A DNA stretch of 43,954 nt from Nocardia sp. MH4 (lineage in GTDB: Bacteria; Actinomycetota; Actinomycetes; Mycobacteriales; Mycobacteriaceae). Positions 1-8,725 of the stretch are shown piece after piece; the stretch's first letter is position 1, and each line of letters starts with the position of its first letter. The notes beneath the pieces are model-generated. The model did no database searches. It was not told the origin of the DNA and saw only the letters and a list, made by a program, of their open reading frames with translations. The stretch is taken from assembly GCF_019266065.1 (NCBI RefSeq), contig NZ_LPNR01000123.1, positions 247 through 44,200 on the forward strand, given 5' to 3'. Position numbers and translations under genes: made by a program.

Positions 1-42
1 ACCCGCAACATTTCGTAGGGGCTTCCGCAGGGCAACTGTTCC

Positions 43-72
43 AACCTAGCGCAGACAACCCGACCGAAGCAA
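43..72 (-). promoter_or_regulatory. Putative rRNA-operon promoter (proximal)
   Basis: Minus strand TTGCTT (67-72), 18-nt spacer, TAGGTT (43-48), about 100 bp downstream of the first promoter and in the same direction. The sequence following it is non-coding as far as can be seen and would form the start of a leader. Tandem promoters are usual for actinobacterial rRNA operons. The match to consensus is moderate. Confidence 0.4.
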
Positions 73-144
73 ATTCGGAAGGAGTGAGTCTGGCTAGATG
101 ATCAATCAGGCGCTCAGCGTCACCGCGTCGCTCTGACTCGAATA

Positions 145-173
145 AAGTTACGCACCGACGAACGCGAAGTCAA
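145..173 (-). promoter_or_regulatory. Putative rRNA-operon promoter (distal, P1-like)
   Basis: On the minus strand a -35 hexamer TTGACT (168-173) is separated by 17 nt from a -10-like TAACTT (145-150). It begins about 20 bp after the murA stop and points out of the window. In mycobacteria the rRNA operon lies directly downstream of murA in the same orientation and its promoters use TTGACT -35 boxes. The assignment to rRNA is an inference from that synteny, because no rRNA sequence is inside the window. Confidence 0.5.
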
Positions 174-191
174 ATCGCCTGGTCAGACAGG

Positions 192-1472
192 CTATTTCGG
201 CGTATCGACGCGCTCGACCTGTCCACCCAGCGCCTGCATCTGCTCGACGAACTTCGGGTAGCCGCGGTCGATGTGGAAGACATCGTGGACTTCGGTGACG
301 CCGTCGGCGACCAGACCGGCCAGTACGAGACCGGCGCCGGCGCGAATGTCGGAGGACCACACCGGCGCGCTGGACAGCCGCGGGATACCGCGGACCACCG
401 CGTGATGACCGTCGGTGCGGGCATCGGCGCCGAGCCGGATCATCTCCTCGACGAAGCGGAACCGCGCCTCGAAGACGTTCTCGGTGATCATCGACGTGCC
501 GTCGGCGATGGCGGCCAGGCCGATCGCCATCGGCTGCAGGTCGGTCGGGAAGCCCGGGAACGGCAGCGTCGCGAAGTTCACCGCGCGCGGGCGCTCGGCC
601 TGCACGACACGGAAACCGTTGGGCTCGTAGGAGATCCGCGCGCCGGCCGAGCGCAGCTTGTCCAGCACCAGCGCCAAGTGCTTGGGGTTGACCCCGGTCA
701 CCCGGACATCGCCGGTGGTCATCGCCGCGGCGATACCCCAGGTGGCGGCGACGATACGGTCGCCGATCACCCGATGCGTGGTCGGTGACAGGCTCTTGAC
801 GCCCTGCACGGTCAGCACCGAGGAACCGGCACCGTCGATCCGCGCACCCATCTGCACGAGCATGGTGCACAGGTCGACGATGTCGGGCTCGCGCGCCGCG
901 TTGTCGATGACCGTCTCCCCCTCGGCCAGCACCGCGGCCATCAGGATGTTCTCGGTCGCGCCGACGGACGGGAAGTCGAGGCGGATGCGCGCGCCCTGCA
1001 GCTCGTCGGCGCGGGCGACCACGCATCCGTGCTCGATCTCGCTGGTCGCGCCGAGCAGCCGCAGGCCCTGCTGGTGCATGTCCAGTGGCCGCGAGCCGAT
1101 CGCGTCACCGCCCGGGAGCGCGACGACCGCGCGCTTACAGCGCGCCATCAGCGGACCGAGCACACACACCGAGGCGCGGAACTGGGTCACCGCCGGGAAG
1201 TCGGCGTGATACTTCGGCTCCGGCGGGGTGACGATCGTGCAGACCGAGCGGTCTCCGCTCTCGTCGTCGGAGATCGTGACGTCGCAGCCGAGACCACGCA
1301 GCACCTCGGCCATCAGCGGGACATCGAGGATGTCCGGGCAGTTGGTGATGGTGGTCGTACCCTCGGCCAGCAAAGCGGCGGCCATCAGCTTCAGCACGCT
1401 GTTCTTCGCGCCGCCGACCGCGACCTCGCCGACGAGCTGATTACCGCCGGAGACCAGAAACCGTTCGCTCAC
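192..1472 (-). CDS. murA: UDP-N-acetylglucosamine 1-carboxyvinyltransferase
   Basis: First committed cytoplasmic step of peptidoglycan synthesis: transfers enolpyruvate from PEP to UDP-GlcNAc. The 426-residue length is normal for the family. The N-terminal GGAKNSVL carries the conserved substrate-binding Lys (about residue 23). The catalytic loop reads PGGDAIGSRPLD, so the residue equivalent to Escherichia coli Cys115 is Asp123. Cys-to-Asp MurA enzymes are active but are not alkylated by fosfomycin, so intrinsic fosfomycin tolerance at target level is predicted, as known for mycobacteria. It starts about 80 bp downstream of pduO, and the start MSERFLVSGG agrees with family N termini. Its stop is followed almost at once by promoter-like elements that probably serve an rRNA operon. 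Confidence 0.97.
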   Translation of the reverse strand: MSERFLVSGGNQLVGEVAVGGAKNSVLKLMAAALLAEGTTTITNCPDILDVPLMAEVLRGLGCDVTISDDESGDRSVCTIVTPPEPKYHADFPAVTQFRASVCVLGPLMARCKRAVVALPGGDAIGSRPLDMHQQGLRLLGATSEIEHGCVVARADELQGARIRLDFPSVGATENILMAAVLAEGETVIDNAAREPDIVDLCTMLVQMGARIDGAGSSVLTVQGVKSLSPTTHRVIGDRIVAATWGIAAAMTTGDVRVTGVNPKHLALVLDKLRSAGARISYEPNGFRVVQAERPRAVNFATLPFPGFPTDLQPMAIGLAAIADGTSMITENVFEARFRFVEEMIRLGADARTDGHHAVVRGIPRLSSAPVWSSDIRAGAGLVLAGLVADGVTEVHDVFHIDRGYPKFVEQMQALGGQVERVDTPK

Positions 1473-1551
1473 CCCGCCAGCTTATCGACCGTTGCCCGAC
1501 GACACGCCCCCCGACGCCAAACCGACCGATCCTGGCGCCACCGAGTGGCTT

Positions 1552-2130
1552 TCAGCGCTCGGCTCCGCCACCCGGCTGCCACAGCACGTCGCCCTCGGGA
1601 TTGGTCGCACGGCTGAGGATGAACAGCAGGTCCGACAGGCGATTGAGGTATTTGGCGGGCAACACGCTGGTGTCGTCGGGGTGGGCCTCGACCGCCGCCC
1701 ACGCCGCACGCTCGGCGCGCCGGACCACGGTGCGTGCCGTGTGCAACAGTGCGGCAATCGGCGTGCCGCCGGGCAGGATGAACGAATTCAGCGGTGCCAG
1801 GCCCTCGTTGAACTCGTCACACCACTTCTCCAGCCGATCGATGTAGGGCTGGGTGATGCGCAACGGCGGGTACTTCGGCTCGGCCACCACGGGGGTCGAC
1901 AGATCCGCGCCCGCGTCGAAAAGGTCGTTCTGGACCTGGCGCAGCACCGCGAGCACCGCGGGCTCCGGCGCGCCGAGCGCGACCGCGACGCCGAGTGCCG
2001 CGTTGGCCTCGTCGCAGTCGGCGTAGGCCACCAGCCGGGGATCGGTCTTGGGGACGCGCGAGAAATCGCTCAGACCGGTGGTGCCGTCGTCGCCGGTCCT
2101 GGTGTAGATCCGGGTGAGATGGACGCTCAT
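1552..2130 (-). CDS. pduO: PduO-type cob(I)alamin adenosyltransferase
   Basis: Transfers adenosyl from ATP to cob(I)alamin to make adenosylcobalamin, the cofactor of mutases such as the IcmF encoded at 35897-39118. The protein has 192 residues. It shows the family ATP-binding N terminus TRTGDDGTTGL, the DECNA-like segment (here DCDEANAALG) and the C-terminal TVVRRAERA helix. I chose the ATG at 2130 rather than the longer frame because the ATP loop then sits near the N terminus as usual, and this ATG overlaps the DUF2550 stop as ATGA, showing translational coupling. In mycobacteria the same gene sits between the atp operon and murA. Confidence 0.93.
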   Translation of the reverse strand: MSVHLTRIYTRTGDDGTTGLSDFSRVPKTDPRLVAYADCDEANAALGVAVALGAPEPAVLAVLRQVQNDLFDAGADLSTPVVAEPKYPPLRITQPYIDRLEKWCDEFNEGLAPLNSFILPGGTPIAALLHTARTVVRRAERAAWAAVEAHPDDTSVLPAKYLNRLSDLLFILSRATNPEGDVLWQPGGGAER

Positions 2131-2567
2131 GCCTGGCCTCCCCTGGTCCGGCGGGCGCGATCGGACGGCCGCGACTCCACCCACGACAGAAAAGCCGCCA
2201 TCGATCCGCGGTCGAGCGCGAGCTCGAAGCTGCTGTGCGGATCGGTGACGGCTACCACCACGATGTCCTCGCTCATGATGTCGAATTCGTCGCCCTGTGG
2301 CGCGCGGCGTTCGACGATCTCGAGGCCCTGCCGGTGCACGGTGGAGTCCGGACCGAACTTGAGGCTGGTCAATTTGAAGAAGACGAGGCGATCCTCGTCG
2401 TAGCGGATGAGACCGTGCCGCCAGCCCTGGCCGCCGCGCGCGGGCAATACCCGCAGGAGCGCGGCCGTGCCGCCCCGGCGCAGCATCACCAGCCGGTAAG
2501 TCGAAGCACCTGCTACGAACACGAGCGTCAGCACCAGAATGATCAGGAGAACCATCCCGGTTTGCAA
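2127..2567 (-). CDS. DUF2550 membrane-anchored protein
   Basis: A 146-residue protein with one N-terminal transmembrane helix (about residues 5-24) and a soluble domain rich in short beta-like stretches. It matches the DUF2550 family, found after the ATP synthase operon in mycolata (Rv1312 position). Function is unknown. The start may be TTG at 2567, preceded by AAAGGG, or ATG at 2555, which would remove four residues. Its stop overlaps the pduO start by 4 bp, so the two are coupled. A strong hairpin separates it from atpC, so it is probably not only a read-through product of the atp operon. Confidence 0.85.
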   Translation of the reverse strand: MQTGMVLLIILVLTLVFVAGASTYRLVMLRRGGTAALLRVLPARGGQGWRHGLIRYDEDRLVFFKLTSLKFGPDSTVHRQGLEIVERRAPQGDEFDIMSEDIVVVAVTDPHSSFELALDRGSMAAFLSWVESRPSDRARRTRGGQA

Positions 2568-2673
2568 TGCCGTACGCCCTTTCGCTCAGCTGGTGTCGAA
2601 GACACCCCCGCCGTCATTCAATCACGCCCGTTGTGGGCCACTCCGGCGGGATCGGTAATACGGCCGGAAACAG

Positions 2674-2711
2674 CACTGTCGGCGACGAACCGGAGTTCGT
2701 CGCCGACAGTG
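2674..2711 (-). terminator. Perfect 16-bp hairpin after atpC
   Basis: Arms 2674-2689 and 2696-2711 are exact reverse complements (CACTGTCGGCGACGAA and its complement) around a 6-nt loop. It begins 19 bp after the atpC stop. There is no long U tract on the minus side, only a short TTT, so it may act as an L-shaped terminator or as a 3' mRNA stabiliser for the atp transcript. The structure itself is certain; the role is inferred. Confidence 0.75.
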
Positions 2712-2729
2712 TGTCGTTCGGTGAACAGA

Positions 2730-3107
2730 TCAGGCAGTCACGGTCGCCTCGACCGCGCGCACCTGGCCCTGAGCGACCCGCAGCTCCACCTCGGTGGCGC
2801 TCGCGTCGGCCAGCACCTTGCGCGCCGCGTCGACGTCGACCTCACCCGCGAGTTCCGCGGACTCGGCCAGCACCCGCACGGTGTCGGCGGTGACCGAGAA
2901 GAAACCGCCGTGCACCGCGGCCACGATCCGATCGCCGTCGGTCGACACGATGGTCACCGTGCCGCCCTCGACGAGCTGACCGAGCAGCGGCTCGTGGCCC
3001 GCCATGATGCCGATCTGACCTTCGGTGGTCTGCGCGCTGACGAACGTCGCCTGGCCGGACCAGAGCTTGCGTTCGACGGCGACGAGATCAACTGTCATTT
3101 CCGCCAT
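2730..3107 (-). CDS. atpC: ATP synthase epsilon subunit (F1)
   Basis: Central-stalk epsilon subunit, which contacts gamma and the c-ring and can restrain ATP hydrolysis. The 125-residue protein starts with the beta-sandwich domain (MTVDLVAVERKLWSG, GIMAGHEPLL, VHGGFFSV). The C-terminal helical region is short, as in other actinobacteria. It lies 6 bp after atpD and is the last gene of the atp operon, followed by the hairpin at 2674-2711. Confidence 0.96.
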   Translation of the reverse strand: MAEMTVDLVAVERKLWSGQATFVSAQTTEGQIGIMAGHEPLLGQLVEGGTVTIVSTDGDRIVAAVHGGFFSVTADTVRVLAESAELAGEVDVDAARKVLADASATEVELRVAQGQVRAVEATVTA

Positions 3108-3113
3108 GGTGGA

Positions 3114-4562
3114 CTACTTCCCGGCGATCTTCTTCGCAGCGGCCTCGACGTCGTCGAGACCACCGCAGGAGTTGAACGCCTGCTCCGGGAAGTGGTCGAA
3201 CTCGCCCTTGCAGACGCGATCGAAGTCGTCGATGGTCTGCTCCAGCGGCACGACCGAACCCGGCTGACCGGTGAACTTCTCGGCCACGATGAAGTTCTGG
3301 CCGAGGAACTTCTCCAGACGACGGGCGCGGCCGACGAGGACCTTGTCCTCTTCGGAGAGCTCGTCCATACCGAGGATGGCGATGATGTCCTGCAGCTCCT
3401 TGTACTTCTGCAGGATCCGCTTGACCTCGTTGGCGACCCGGAAGTGGCGCTCACCGACGATCGACGCCTCGAGGATACGAGAGGTCGAGGTCAGCGGGTC
3501 GACGGCCGGGTAGATGCCCTTCTGCGAGATCGGGCGCGAAAGCTCGGTCGTCGCATCGAGGTGGGCGAAGGTGGTCGCCGGCGCCGGGTCGGTGTAGTCG
3601 TCGGCGGGGACGTAGATCGCCTGCAGCGAGGTGATCGAGCGACCACGGGTCGAGGTGATGCGCTCCTGGAGCTCACCCATCTCGTCCGCCAGCGTCGGCT
3701 GGTAACCCACGGCGGAGGGCATACGACCCAGCAGGGTCGAGACCTCGGAACCGGCCTGGGTGAAACGGAAGATGTTGTCGATGAAGAGCAGCACGTCCTG
3801 GTGCTGGACATCGCGGAAGTACTCCGCCATGGTCAGCGCGGACAGGGCCACGCGCATACGCGTGCCCGGCGGCTCGTCCATCTGGCCGAAGACGAGGGCG
3901 GTGTCCTGGAGGACGCCCATCTCTTCCATTTCCAGGTGGAGGTCGGTGCCCTCACGGGTACGCTCACCGACGCCCGCGAACACCGAGGTGCCGGAGAACT
4001 CGCGAGCGATACGGGTGATCATCTCCTGGATCAGAACGGTCTTGCCGACACCGGCACCACCGAACAGACCGATCTTGCCGCCCTTGACGTACGGGGTCAG
4101 CAGGTCGATGACCTTGACGCCGGTCTCGAGCATCTCGGTCTTACCCTCGAGCTGGTCGAAGCTCGGGGGCTTGCGGTGGATGCCCCACTGCTCGCCGTCG
4201 CGGCCGAGGCCCGGCGAGTCGAGGCAGTCACCGAGGGCGTTGAACACGTGGCCCTTGACGATGTCGCCGACGGGCACCGAGATCGGCTTGCCCGAGTCGG
4301 TGACGCTCGCGCCACGGACCAGGCCGTCGGTCGGCTGCATCGAGATGGTGCGCACGATGTTGTCGCCGAGGTGCTGCGCGACCTCGAGGGTCAGGGTCTT
4401 GGCCACCGACGGGAGCTTGATGTCGGCGTGCAGAGCGTTGAACAGCTCGGGGATGGCGCCACGCGGGAACTCGACGTCCACGACGGGGCCGATGACACGG
4501 ACGACGCGGCCGGCGGTTGCGCCCGCCTTGGTCGCGTTGTCCTGAGTGACAGCTGCGGTCAT
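3114..4562 (-). CDS. atpD: ATP synthase beta subunit (F1 catalytic)
   Basis: Catalytic nucleotide-binding subunit of F1. The protein has 482 residues, typical for the family. The P-loop GGAGVGKT is at residues 168-175, followed by the GERTREG segment and the DELSEED motif near the C terminus, here read as DELSEEDK. The ATG at 4562 is 24 bp after the atpG stop. A long open frame on the opposite strand across this gene is a high-GC shadow. Confidence 0.99.
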   Translation of the reverse strand: MTAAVTQDNATKAGATAGRVVRVIGPVVDVEFPRGAIPELFNALHADIKLPSVAKTLTLEVAQHLGDNIVRTISMQPTDGLVRGASVTDSGKPISVPVGDIVKGHVFNALGDCLDSPGLGRDGEQWGIHRKPPSFDQLEGKTEMLETGVKVIDLLTPYVKGGKIGLFGGAGVGKTVLIQEMITRIAREFSGTSVFAGVGERTREGTDLHLEMEEMGVLQDTALVFGQMDEPPGTRMRVALSALTMAEYFRDVQHQDVLLFIDNIFRFTQAGSEVSTLLGRMPSAVGYQPTLADEMGELQERITSTRGRSITSLQAIYVPADDYTDPAPATTFAHLDATTELSRPISQKGIYPAVDPLTSTSRILEASIVGERHFRVANEVKRILQKYKELQDIIAILGMDELSEEDKVLVGRARRLEKFLGQNFIVAEKFTGQPGSVVPLEQTIDDFDRVCKGEFDHFPEQAFNSCGGLDDVEAAAKKIAGK

Positions 4563-4586
4563 TAGATTGGTTCTCTTCCTGCGCTT

Positions 4587-5558
4587 CTAGTCGCGGTCCG
4601 AGCTCGACGCCAGCGCGTTCACGCCGCCGACGATTTCGCTGATTTCCTGCGTGATCTGGGCCTGACGCACCGAGTTCGCCTCGCGCTGGAGCACACTGGC
4701 CAGCTCGTTGGCGTTATCGGTCGCCGCCTTCATTGCGGTGCGCCGAGCCGCGGACTCGGATGCCGCTGCCTCGAGCAACGATGCGTAGATACGCGTGTTG
4801 ACGTACTTGGGCAGCAGAGCGCCCAGCAGCACATCGGCGTCCGGCTCGAATTCGTACTGCGCCGTGACCACCGCGTTCGGCGAATCCGAGACGATGTCCT
4901 CGCCGAGCTCGTACTTCTCGTCGACGAAGCTCACCTGGATCGGCGCCAAGCGGCGCACCTCCGGGGTCTGGGTCAGCATCGAGACGAACTTGGTGTACAC
5001 GATGTGCAGTTCGTCGACGCCCGCGATGGTCCCGGTGCCGTCCAGCGAGGGAACCTCGTTGTCGGAGCCGGCCATGAAGGCCTCGACCAGGTGCTGGCAC
5101 GCGGCCGAGGCATCGGTGTACTTCGGCTGCTGGGAGAAGCCGGTCCACGACGCCTGGAACGGACGGTTGCGGAACTTGTAGTACGTGAGGCCCTTGTTGC
5201 CCATCACGTACAGCACCGGCTCCTTGCCGTCGCCACGCAGCGTGGTCATGAGCTCCTCGGCGCGCTTGAGCACGTTCGAGTTGTAGCCACCGCACATACC
5301 GCTGTCACTGGTGATCACCAGGACAGCGGCCCGACGAGCGTTGGGACGCTCGGTCAGCAGCGGGTGCGACAGGTTCTTCGAGGCGCTCGCCAGCTCACCG
5401 AGGACCTTGGTGATCTCCTCGGCGTACGGCTTGGCCGCCGCAACCCTGGCCTGGGCCTTGGAAATTCGCGAGGTCGCGATCAGTTCCTGAGCCTTGGTGA
5501 TCTTCTTGATCGAATTCACACCACGAATGCGGGAGCGCAATTCACGCAAACTTGCCAC
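4587..5558 (-). CDS. atpG: ATP synthase gamma subunit (F1)
   Basis: Rotor shaft of F1. The 323-residue protein has the classic N-terminal helix (RIRGVNSIKKITKAQEL), the central SDSGMCGGYN segment and the C-terminal helix with RQAQITQEISEIVGG. It uses a GTG start at 5558. It lies 62 bp downstream of atpA and 24 bp before atpD. Actinobacterial gamma subunits carry extra loops, consistent with the length. Confidence 0.98.
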   Translation of the reverse strand: MASLRELRSRIRGVNSIKKITKAQELIATSRISKAQARVAAAKPYAEEITKVLGELASASKNLSHPLLTERPNARRAAVLVITSDSGMCGGYNSNVLKRAEELMTTLRGDGKEPVLYVMGNKGLTYYKFRNRPFQASWTGFSQQPKYTDASAACQHLVEAFMAGSDNEVPSLDGTGTIAGVDELHIVYTKFVSMLTQTPEVRRLAPIQVSFVDEKYELGEDIVSDSPNAVVTAQYEFEPDADVLLGALLPKYVNTRIYASLLEAAASESAARRTAMKAATDNANELASVLQREANSVRQAQITQEISEIVGGVNALASSSDRD

Positions 5559-5620
5559 TAGCGGTTCACACTCCCTTCATTCGCCAGATCGGAATATGCC
5601 GACATCAGTCCTGACCCGGC

Positions 5621-7261
5621 TTACTTGTCGACGTGCTTGCGGGTGACCGACAGCGACTCGACCTCTTCGTGGTCCAGATCGCCGGCAGCGGCCTCGTTCA
5701 CGACACGGCTGCCGTCGGAAGCCAGGAAGCCTTCCTTGAACTTGTCGGTCTCCGACTTGATCGCGTCGGCGGCCTCGCCGTCGAGCGGCTTGCGGCCACC
5801 CTCGAGCGCGTCGAAGGACGACTGGGTCGCGCTGTGCAGGTGCTCCAGCAGCTCGGCGGTGAAGCGACGCACGTCGCCGACCGGCACCGAGTCGTAGTAG
5901 CCGGCGTCGACCAGGTAGATCGAGACGACCTGATCCTCGACGGCGACCGGGGAGTACTGGTTCTGCTTGAGCAGCTCCACCCAGCGGGCACCGCGCTCCA
6001 GCTGCGCCAGCGAGGCGGCGTCCAGGTCGGAAGCGAAGGCGGAGAACGCCTCCAGCTCGCGGTACTGCGCCATTTCCAGACGCAGCGAACCGGCGACCTT
6101 CTTCATGGCCTTGGTCTGGGCGGCGCCACCGACACGGGAGACCGAGGTACCGACGTTGATCGCCGGGCGGACGCCCTTGTTGAACAGGTCGGACTCGAGG
6201 AAGACCTGGCCGTCGGTGATGGAGATGACGTTGGTCGGGATGAACGCCGAGACGTCGTTGGCCTTGGTCTCGATGATCGGCAGACCGGTCATCGAGCCGC
6301 CGCCCATCTCGTCGGACAGCTTCGCGCAACGCTCCAGCAGGCGGGAGTGCAGGTAGAAGACGTCACCGGGGTACGCCTCGCGGCCCGGCGGACGACGCAG
6401 CAGCAGCGAGATGGCGCGGTACGCCTCGGCCTGCTTGGTCAGGTCGTCGAACACGATCAGGACGTGCTTGCCCTGGTACATCCAGTGCTGGCCGATGGCC
6501 GAACCGGTGTACGGAGCCAGCCACTTGAAGCCGGCGGAGTCGGAGGCCGGGGCCGCGACGATGGTGGTGTACTCCATCGCGCCGTGCTCCTCGAGCGCGG
6601 TCTTGACGCCCGCGATGGTGGAGCCCTTCTGGCCGATCGCGACGTAGATGCAGCGAACCTGCTTGCTGGGGTCGCCCGACTCCCAGTTCGCCTTCTGGTT
6701 CAGGATCGCGTCGACGGCGACGGCGGTCTTGCCGGTCTTACGGTCGCCGATGATCAGCTGACGCTGGCCGCGGCCGATGGCGGTCAGCGCGTCGATCGCG
6801 GTGATACCGGTGGCCAGCGGCTCTTCGACCGGCTGGCGCTCCAGCACGGTCGCGGCCTGCAGCTCCAGCACGCGGCGGTCGTCGGCCTCGATCTCGCCCA
6901 GGCCGTCGATCGGCTGGCCGAGCGGGTTGACGACGCGACCGAGGAACTTGTCGCCGACGGGAACCGACAGCACGTCGCCGGTGCGGCGGACCTGCTGGCC
7001 CTCTTCCAGCGAGGCGTACTCGCCGAGGATGACGGCACCGATCTCGGTGTCCTCGAGGTTCAGCGCGACGCCCAGGACGCCGCCCGGGAACTCGAGCAGC
7101 TCGTTGGCCATCGCCGAAGGCAGACCGCTGACGTGCGCGATGCCGTCGCCGGTGTCGGTCACGAGGCCGACTTCTTCGATGGAGGTTTCCGGGGTGTAGC
7201 TCTGGGTGTAGCTCTCGATCGCGCTACGGATCTCGTCGGAGGAGATCGTCAGCTCCGCCAT
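5621..7261 (-). CDS. atpA: ATP synthase alpha subunit (F1)
   Basis: Non-catalytic nucleotide-binding subunit of F1. The protein has 546 residues, with the P-loop GDRKTGKT at 172-179 and the Q-K-G-S-T segment after it. The C-terminal extension of about 35 residues beyond the typical 510 is a known actinobacterial feature, linked in mycobacteria to suppression of ATP hydrolysis. The gap to atpH upstream is 69 bp. Confidence 0.98.
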   Translation of the reverse strand: MAELTISSDEIRSAIESYTQSYTPETSIEEVGLVTDTGDGIAHVSGLPSAMANELLEFPGGVLGVALNLEDTEIGAVILGEYASLEEGQQVRRTGDVLSVPVGDKFLGRVVNPLGQPIDGLGEIEADDRRVLELQAATVLERQPVEEPLATGITAIDALTAIGRGQRQLIIGDRKTGKTAVAVDAILNQKANWESGDPSKQVRCIYVAIGQKGSTIAGVKTALEEHGAMEYTTIVAAPASDSAGFKWLAPYTGSAIGQHWMYQGKHVLIVFDDLTKQAEAYRAISLLLRRPPGREAYPGDVFYLHSRLLERCAKLSDEMGGGSMTGLPIIETKANDVSAFIPTNVISITDGQVFLESDLFNKGVRPAINVGTSVSRVGGAAQTKAMKKVAGSLRLEMAQYRELEAFSAFASDLDAASLAQLERGARWVELLKQNQYSPVAVEDQVVSIYLVDAGYYDSVPVGDVRRFTAELLEHLHSATQSSFDALEGGRKPLDGEAADAIKSETDKFKEGFLASDGSRVVNEAAAGDLDHEEVESLSVTRKHVDK

Positions 7262-7330
7262 GTTGTTCCTGCTCTCGCTGTGGTCTCGAATGTCGGGGGT
7301 TGGAGAATTACTGCGGTGAGCTGTCCTTGA

Positions 7331-8152
7331 TCAGGACAGCGCCCGGCGCAGCTTCTCCAGTCGGCCGGTGGCGCTGCCGTCGATGACGTCGTCTCCGACG
7401 CGCACGACGACGCCGCTCAGCAGCGTCGGGTCGACCTGCACGTGCACGGTGACCGCCTTGCCGTAGATCCGCTGCAGGGAAGCCGAGAGCTTCTCCTTCT
7501 GCTGATCGGACAGCTCGACCGCGGCGTGCGCGTGGGCGACGATCTGGTCACGACGGGCCGCCGCCAGATCGGACAGGGCGCCGAAGGCGACGCCGATGTT
7601 GTTGGTCCGCAGTCGGGTCACCGCCTGCTCGGCCAGCGTCAGGGTGATCGGCTCGGCCTTGCCGGTCAGCAGCCGCTCGATCAGCTCACGCCGCGCCGCG
7701 GCCGGCTTGCCCTGATCGGACAGTGCCTGCTCCAGCTGCGGGTTGTCGGCGATGATGCGACCGAGCCGGAACAGCTCGTCCTCCACCGCGTCCAGCCGGC
7801 CGCCGTCGGCAGCGGACTCCAGCAGAGCCTCCTGCCCGAGCAGCACCAGGGTGTCGACCAGATCGCGGGTGCGCGACCAGTTCTGGGCCACCGCGGTGGT
7901 CAGCACTGCCTGCGTGGCAGCGCTGACCTTGCCGCCGAAGATCCGCTCACTGAGTTCAGCGCGCGCCGAACCCGGCACCGACACGTCCGCGAGCGCCACA
8001 CGCAGCGAACGCTGGTCGTCCAGCACGGCGACAACGGCGAACAGTTCCGACCCCGTTGTGGCCGCAACAGTTTCGCTTCCGGTCAGAGCGGCCCGAAGCG
8101 CCTCCCGGGACCGGGAGCTGGCCTCGCGGCTCGCTGCGTACATGCTTCTCAC
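7331..8152 (-). CDS. atpH: ATP synthase delta subunit (F1 peripheral stalk)
   Basis: Delta subunit joining the b-dimer to the crown of F1. The 273-residue protein is longer than the 177-residue Escherichia coli form but usual for mycolata. The C-terminal VDPTLLSGVVVRVGDDVIDGS is the delta/OSCP signature region. In Mycobacterium this domain is fused to a b-type segment; here it is a separate gene. The start may be GTG at 8152 or ATG at 8143, three codons later. The gap from atpF is 10 bp. Confidence 0.96.
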   Translation of the reverse strand: MRSMYAASREASSRSREALRAALTGSETVAATTGSELFAVVAVLDDQRSLRVALADVSVPGSARAELSERIFGGKVSAATQAVLTTAVAQNWSRTRDLVDTLVLLGQEALLESAADGGRLDAVEDELFRLGRIIADNPQLEQALSDQGKPAAARRELIERLLTGKAEPITLTLAEQAVTRLRTNNIGVAFGALSDLAAARRDQIVAHAHAAVELSDQQKEKLSASLQRIYGKAVTVHVQVDPTLLSGVVVRVGDDVIDGSATGRLEKLRRALS

Positions 8153-8162
8153 TTTCGCGTCG

Positions 8163-8720
8163 TTACCTTCCGACCCCGATGGCGTCGGTGTCGTCGAGTT
8201 CGCTGAGGAACTTGTCGATCGACGCCGCCTGCTTGGCCTCGTCCGAGACAGACTGGCCGATGATCTTCTCGGCCAGGTCGACGGCCGTGCGGCCGACCTC
8301 GGAGCGCAGCTCGGTCAGGATCTGCTGGCGCTGGGCTTCCAGCTGGGAGTGACCGGCGGCGACGATACGGTCGCTTTCGGCCTGGGCATCCGCGCGCATC
8401 TGCGCGAGGATCTGCTGACCCTGGGTGCGCGCATCCTCGCGGATACGTGCGGCCTCGAGCCGGGCGTCGGCAAGCTGCTGCTGGTACTGCTGCAGCGTCT
8501 GCTGTGCCTCTTCCTGCGCGGCTGCGGCCCTGGCGATACCGCCTTCGATCTTGTCGGCACGCTCATCGAGTGTCTTGGTCACACGCGGGATCACGTATTT
8601 CCAGAAGAGCACGCCGATGATGGCGACGCAGACGATCGACCAGACGATGTCGTACGTTTCGGGAATGAGAGGATTCACATCCTCTCCCCCTTCGGCAGCG
8701 AGCGTGATGAGTTCGCGCAT
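8163..8720 (-). CDS. atpF: ATP synthase b subunit (Fo peripheral stalk)
   Basis: Peripheral stalk subunit with one membrane helix (about residues 24-44, IVWSIVCVAIIGVLFWKYVI) followed by a long charged coiled coil rich in Ala, Glu, Gln and Arg. The protein has 185 residues. It starts at ATG 8720, 5 bp after the atpE stop. It is a stand-alone b subunit, not the fused b-delta of mycobacteria. Confidence 0.96.
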   Translation of the reverse strand: MRELITLAAEGGEDVNPLIPETYDIVWSIVCVAIIGVLFWKYVIPRVTKTLDERADKIEGGIARAAAAQEEAQQTLQQYQQQLADARLEAARIREDARTQGQQILAQMRADAQAESDRIVAAGHSQLEAQRQQILTELRSEVGRTAVDLAEKIIGQSVSDEAKQAASIDKFLSELDDTDAIGVGR

Positions 8721-8725
8721 CGGAA

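Noticed and set aside
2235..4565. Open frame of 776 codons on the plus strand across the atpC/atpD region
   Set aside because: Antisense to atpC and atpD, His/Arg/Asp/Gly-biased composition as expected for a high-GC shadow.
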